Assembly (NCBI GenBank): GCA_025929455.1
Contig: JAICMB010000113.1
Coordinates: 1 to 8,649, forward strand
Direction: 5' to 3'
Origin: Bryobacteraceae bacterium
GTDB lineage: Bacteria; Acidobacteriota; Terriglobia; Bryobacterales; Bryobacteraceae
DNA length: 8,649 nucleotides
Both the position numbers and the translations under genes were made by a program. This document shows positions 6,285-8,649 of this stretch, piece by piece (the stretch's first letter is position 1; every line of letters begins with the position of its first letter). The notes under the pieces were generated by a model that did no database searches, had not been told where the DNA came from, and saw only the letters and a program-made list of their open reading frames with translations.

Positions 6285-7703
6285 ATGTCGAAACGGGTTG
6301 TCACAGTTGCGCCCATTCCGCCCGAAAAATGTGCGTATGCGCTGGCTCGCTATAGCCGCTCGCCCGACTCGATTCGCGACTCGCTCGAATGGGTCCGCAC
6401 GCATGACTCGCAAAAATTCTTAGAGAGCTTCTACTTTCAATACGGGCATGCCTCGATCGCCGATCTCGGCCACATCGTCATGTGCTTTGAAGGCATCTCC
6501 GAACTCGCCGCCGCCGAAGTGGAAGACGAACAGCTTTGGGATGGCCAGGCGCGTTCGTCGCGATATCAGAACTTCGCGCGCGAAGGCGTCATCCCGCCGC
6601 CGGAGTTCGATGCGGACCACGCCGCGGCATACGGTCATGGCGCGGGTGCGCTGTTGCACGCGTACAAACAAATCCACGCGCAGATGGTTCCGTTTCTGCA
6701 GGAGCGGCTCCCCCGCCCCGAAGAAATGAAGCCGGAAGCGTACAAGCGCAACATCGAAGCGCGCGCGTTCGACGTGGCGCGCTATCTGCTCCCGCTTGGC
6801 ATTCCGACCGGCGTCGGGCAGGTCACGAGCATTCGCACTCTCGAGCGGCAGATCCGGCGGTTAAAGGCTTCCGAGTACGCCGAGGTCCGCACGCTTGCGC
6901 AAGAGATCGCCGATGCGTGCGCCGCTAAACCCGATTGTGTGTGGAGCGAGGGCGTCGCCGAACCACTCGCGCCTACGCTCGCACGGCATGTCGAAACCGA
7001 TGTACATGCGCAGGAGAGCCGCAGCGATCTCGCGCAGTGGGCGCACGAAAACCTTGCGGAGGCCCCACCCACGACTGATTGCGTGGACCTGCTGCGGCCC
7101 AGCGATGCCGCATCCGAAGCCGTCGCGACGCTGCTCTACCCTGTTACGGCGTGGCCCTTCCGCGCGCTATACGAGCTTGCGGAAAGCTGGAGTGCGGAGC
7201 GACGTAACGAAGTGATGGAGGTCGCGCTCCGTTCGCGTACTCGCCGTGACGAACTGCTGCGCGGATTCCGCGGCGGCCCGTTTGTGTACGACATCGTAAT
7301 GGACATCGGCGCGTATCGGGACCTGCACCGGCACCGCCGCTGCCAGCAGTTCCGCCAGGCATACACGACGCATCTCGGCTTCGATACGCCGGCGGTTCTC
7401 GACGAAGCGAAATTGCGCAATACGTATGAGGCGACAATGCGTGACGCGCTCCGGTTGTCGGACAAACTGCCGCCGCCGGGATCGCAATACCTGCTGCCCT
7501 TCGGCGTGCGCTCGCGATTTCTTTTCAAAATGGATTTTGCCGAAGCAGAGTACATCTGTCGCGTGCGCTCGGGTGTCAAGGGGCATTTCAGCTACCGCAA
7601 CGTCGCCTGGCTTATGAAAGAGAGGATGCAGCAGTTAGAGCCGCAACTCGGCCGGCTCATAACGGCGACTCCGCCTTGGCAAGAAGATCCGCTGAAGCGC
7701 TAA
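6285..7703 (+). CDS. thyX: Two-domain ThyX-like (flavin-dependent thymidylate synthase family) protein
   Basis: ThyX makes dTMP from dUMP with methylenetetrahydrofolate, FAD and NADPH. Ordinary ThyX is about 220-250 residues; this protein has 472 and reads as two ThyX-like halves. The N half shows FQYGHASIADLGHIV (51-65), the position of HGHETPFEH-type motifs, then RSSRY (90-94), matching the end of the RHRxxSxNExSxRY signature, but the RHR position reads DEQ (82-84 region). It also has ARYLLPLG (165-172), matching the ARxxLPL helix. The C half has YRDLHRHRRCQQFRQAY (344-360), keeping RHR (349-351) but not the following S and NE, then YLLPFG (402-407). So the signature residues are divided between halves. 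No Shine-Dalgarno precedes the ATG. The divergent dut neighbour supports a role in dTMP supply, and long proteins of this kind are, as far as I recall, annotated as ThyX. Activity is unproven. Confidence 0.8.
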   Translation: MSKRVVTVAPIPPEKCAYALARYSRSPDSIRDSLEWVRTHDSQKFLESFYFQYGHASIADLGHIVMCFEGISELAAAEVEDEQLWDGQARSSRYQNFAREGVIPPPEFDADHAAAYGHGAGALLHAYKQIHAQMVPFLQERLPRPEEMKPEAYKRNIEARAFDVARYLLPLGIPTGVGQVTSIRTLERQIRRLKASEYAEVRTLAQEIADACAAKPDCVWSEGVAEPLAPTLARHVETDVHAQESRSDLAQWAHENLAEAPPTTDCVDLLRPSDAASEAVATLLYPVTAWPFRALYELAESWSAERRNEVMEVALRSRTRRDELLRGFRGGPFVYDIVMDIGAYRDLHRHRRCQQFRQAYTTHLGFDTPAVLDEAKLRNTYEATMRDALRLSDKLPPPGSQYLLPFGVRSRFLFKMDFAEAEYICRVRSGVKGHFSYRNVAWLMKERMQQLEPQLGRLITATPPWQEDPLKR

Positions 7704-7807
7704 GTTCTCCACGTGTAGCTACTCTGACTTGTTACGCGCCACGTCTAACCTGCCCATCGGTACAAACACCAGGCATGAGTTCTCCAACTATTCCGCAGTA
7801 AATCTTT

Positions 7808-7964
7808 CCGGGTCAGTTACCCGGCCTCTGTACTAAGTCGTTCAGTCTCATAGGTGTCGAGGCAATGGCACGAAAGCTGCTTCTCCGATAACGGGCCTGC
7901 AACACTCAAAGGTGCAGCGGCCCGAAGACTTACCGCCCAATGGCTCCGGCAAGGGGCCGCGGTA
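7808..7964 (+). ncRNA. Candidate structured 5' leader RNA (cis-regulatory), class unknown
   Basis: Three stem-loops can be drawn. First, CCGGGT (7808-7813) with ACCCGG (7819-7824), loop CAGTT. Second, CGGGCC (7892-7897) with GGCCCG (7919-7924), extended inside by TGCA (7898-7901) with TGCA (7913-7916) across a GC bulge. Third, TACCGC (7931-7936) with GCGGTA (7959-7964), enclosing GGCTCC (7942-7947) with GGGGCC (7953-7958, one G-U pair) around GGCAA, with CCAAT as a one-sided bulge. The helices lie just upstream of the Shine-Dalgarno of the gene at 8001. I compared it mentally with c-di-GMP, cobalamin, TPP, FMN, SAM, SAH, glycine and fluoride riboswitch cores and matched none. Function as a riboswitch, stabilising leader or protein-binding site is inference. 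Confidence 0.42.
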
Positions 7965-7975
7965 GCGATCTTTTA

Positions 7976-7985
7976 CTTAGCTAAG
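7976..7985. repeat. 10-bp palindrome overlapping the ribosome binding site
   Basis: CTTAGCTAAG is perfectly palindromic and its right end runs into the AAGGAGG sequence used for translation initiation. It follows a TTTT (7971-7974). It may be an operator-like site or contribute to an RNA structure that hides the ribosome binding site. Confidence 0.35.
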
Positions 7986-7989
7986 GAGG
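7983..7989 (+). promoter_or_regulatory. Near-consensus Shine-Dalgarno for the gene at 8001
   Basis: AAGGAGG ends 11 bases before ATG 8001 and 14 before the second ATG at 8004, so the first Met is preferred. It is the strongest ribosome binding site in the window, suggesting high translation of the downstream secreted protein. Confidence 0.75.
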
Positions 7990-8000
7990 AGTTAATCCAA

Positions 8001-8649
8001 ATGATGCGTTTAGCTCTTGCTATTGCGTCCGTCGGAGTTTTCGGAGCCGCTATTGTGTGTGCTCCCAATGCCCGCGCGGACCAATGGAACAAAAAGACAA
8101 TCTTGACGGTAAACGAGCCGATTCAGGTTCCGAACAAAGTGCTCCCGCCCGGAAAGTACGTCATGAAGCTGCTCGATTCACCGTCCAACCGGCACATCGT
8201 GCAGATTTACAACGGCGACGAGTCGCAACTCGAAACCACGGTTCTGGCAATTCCTAACTACCGGCTCGAGCCGACCGGAAAAACCCAGTTCCAGTTCTGG
8301 GAAACGCCTCCGGGACAACCCAAGGCCCTTCGCGCATGGTTCTATCCTGGCGATAACTTCGGCCAGGAATTCGCCTATCCGAAGAATGAGGCCATGCAAA
8401 TCGCTTCGGCCGTACATCAACCGGTCGTGACCACTTATGCGCAGTCCGAGTCCGAGCTGACCACGGCTCCGGTAGGAACTGTGAACGAGAACGGTCAGGA
8501 GCAGCAGATGGCGCAGAACACGCCGCCTCCGGCTCCCGCGAACACTGAAAACAACACCGCTAACGAACAGGCCCAGCAGACCGCTCCGGCGCCTGTAACG
8601 CCCGCTCCGGCGGCCAACACCAACACTTACGAAAACAACACCGCGAATA
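8001..8649 (+). CDS. Secreted protein of an Acidobacteria-type family, 3' end outside the window
   Basis: The frame from ATG 8001 stays open to the window end (216 codons seen). It begins with a signal peptide (MMRLALAIASVGVFGAAIVC, cleavage probably after ARA at residue 26). A globular region of about 110 residues follows, with VPNKVLPPGKYVMKLLDS (44-61), NRHIVQIYNGDE and FQFWETPPGQPKALRAWFYPG, probably a beta-rich exported domain. From about residue 150 the sequence becomes low-complexity, rich in Pro, Ala, Asn, Gln and Thr (NTPPPAPANTENNTANEQAQ), like a cell-surface linker. From memory, such proteins recur in Acidobacteria and can end in a hydrophobic anchor after the linker; that end would lie beyond 8649. 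No enzymatic motif is visible. Its strong ribosome binding site and structured leader suggest abundant and regulated expression. Confidence 0.88.
   Translation, partial: MMRLALAIASVGVFGAAIVCAPNARADQWNKKTILTVNEPIQVPNKVLPPGKYVMKLLDSPSNRHIVQIYNGDESQLETTVLAIPNYRLEPTGKTQFQFWETPPGQPKALRAWFYPGDNFGQEFAYPKNEAMQIASAVHQPVVTTYAQSESELTTAPVGTVNENGQEQQMAQNTPPPAPANTENNTANEQAQQTAPAPVTPAPAANTNTYENNTAN

Larger units (their letters stand above)
7704..8000 (+). other. Long untranslated region before the secreted-protein gene
   Basis: These 297 bases contain no believable ORF. The right two thirds are rich in strong stem-loops (listed separately) and end in a near-consensus ribosome binding site. The left part (7704-7800) shows no clear structure, and I could not place a promoter with confidence. 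Confidence 0.7.

Noticed and set aside
7703..7944. Two short direct repeats, AGTTCTCCA (7703 and 7778) and CAATGGC (7863 and 7938), each exactly 75 bases apart
   Set aside because: The bases between them show no further clear identity when offset by 75, so a tandem duplication is not supported.
7850..7964. A c-di-GMP-I or other known riboswitch upstream of 8001
   Set aside because: A CGAAAG loop-like stretch and GGCAA elements are present, but the diagnostic conserved core (such as ACGCAAAGCC) is missing, as are the cores of the other classes I compared.
7931..7975. Intrinsic terminator formed by the hairpin 7931-7964 and TTTT 7971-7974
   Set aside because: Six bases separate stem and T-run and the run is only four long, which fits poorly; it is kept as part of the structured leader instead.

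Overview
The window looks like chromosomal DNA from a GC-rich, Gram-negative-type bacterium. An acidobacterium of the Solibacter/Bryobacter kind is my best guess. This is inference from several things: a secreted family at the right edge (positions 8001 onward) that I associate from memory with Acidobacteria, a YVTN/YncE-type beta-propeller, an outer-membrane porin-like protein ending in Phe, and generally high GC. No 16S or ribosomal marker is present to prove it.

Layout: (1) 19-141, a promoter and a complete tRNA-Pro(UGG) with encoded CCA. (2) 142-579, a long spacer with no convincing gene but two clean inverted repeats. (3) 580-1530 (+), a secreted seven-bladed YVTN beta-propeller, visibly less GC-rich at its 5' end than the rest of the window. 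(4) 4751 down to 1581 (-), a compact four-gene run: a tiny His/Arg-rich secreted protein, a CurA/YncB-type NADPH oxidoreductase, an RraA/HMG-aldolase-family protein, and an alginate-export-like outer-membrane beta-barrel whose GTG start overlaps the aldolase stop. (5) 4822-5829 (+), a small polytopic membrane protein and a class I SAM methyltransferase. (6) 6261 down to 5830 (-), dut (dUTPase), and divergently 6285-7703 (+), a long two-domain ThyX-like protein; both concern dUMP/dTMP supply and they share a 23-bp intergenic region. (7) 7704-8000, a leader with several strong stem-loops and a near-consensus Shine-Dalgarno, feeding (8) a secreted protein (8001 onward) cut by the window end.

How the genes fit together: dut produces dUMP and the ThyX-like protein would methylate it to dTMP, so that pair is a coherent nucleotide module if the ThyX-like protein is active. 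The minus-strand run couples a secreted small protein and a porin with two cytosolic enzymes acting on carbonyl/aldol compounds, which suggests uptake and processing of a small substrate that I cannot name. I found no CRISPR array, transposase, phage gene or obvious defence system. The points most worth a second look are the structured leader before 8001 and the unusual ThyX-like protein, whose catalytic-motif residues are split between two degenerate halves.
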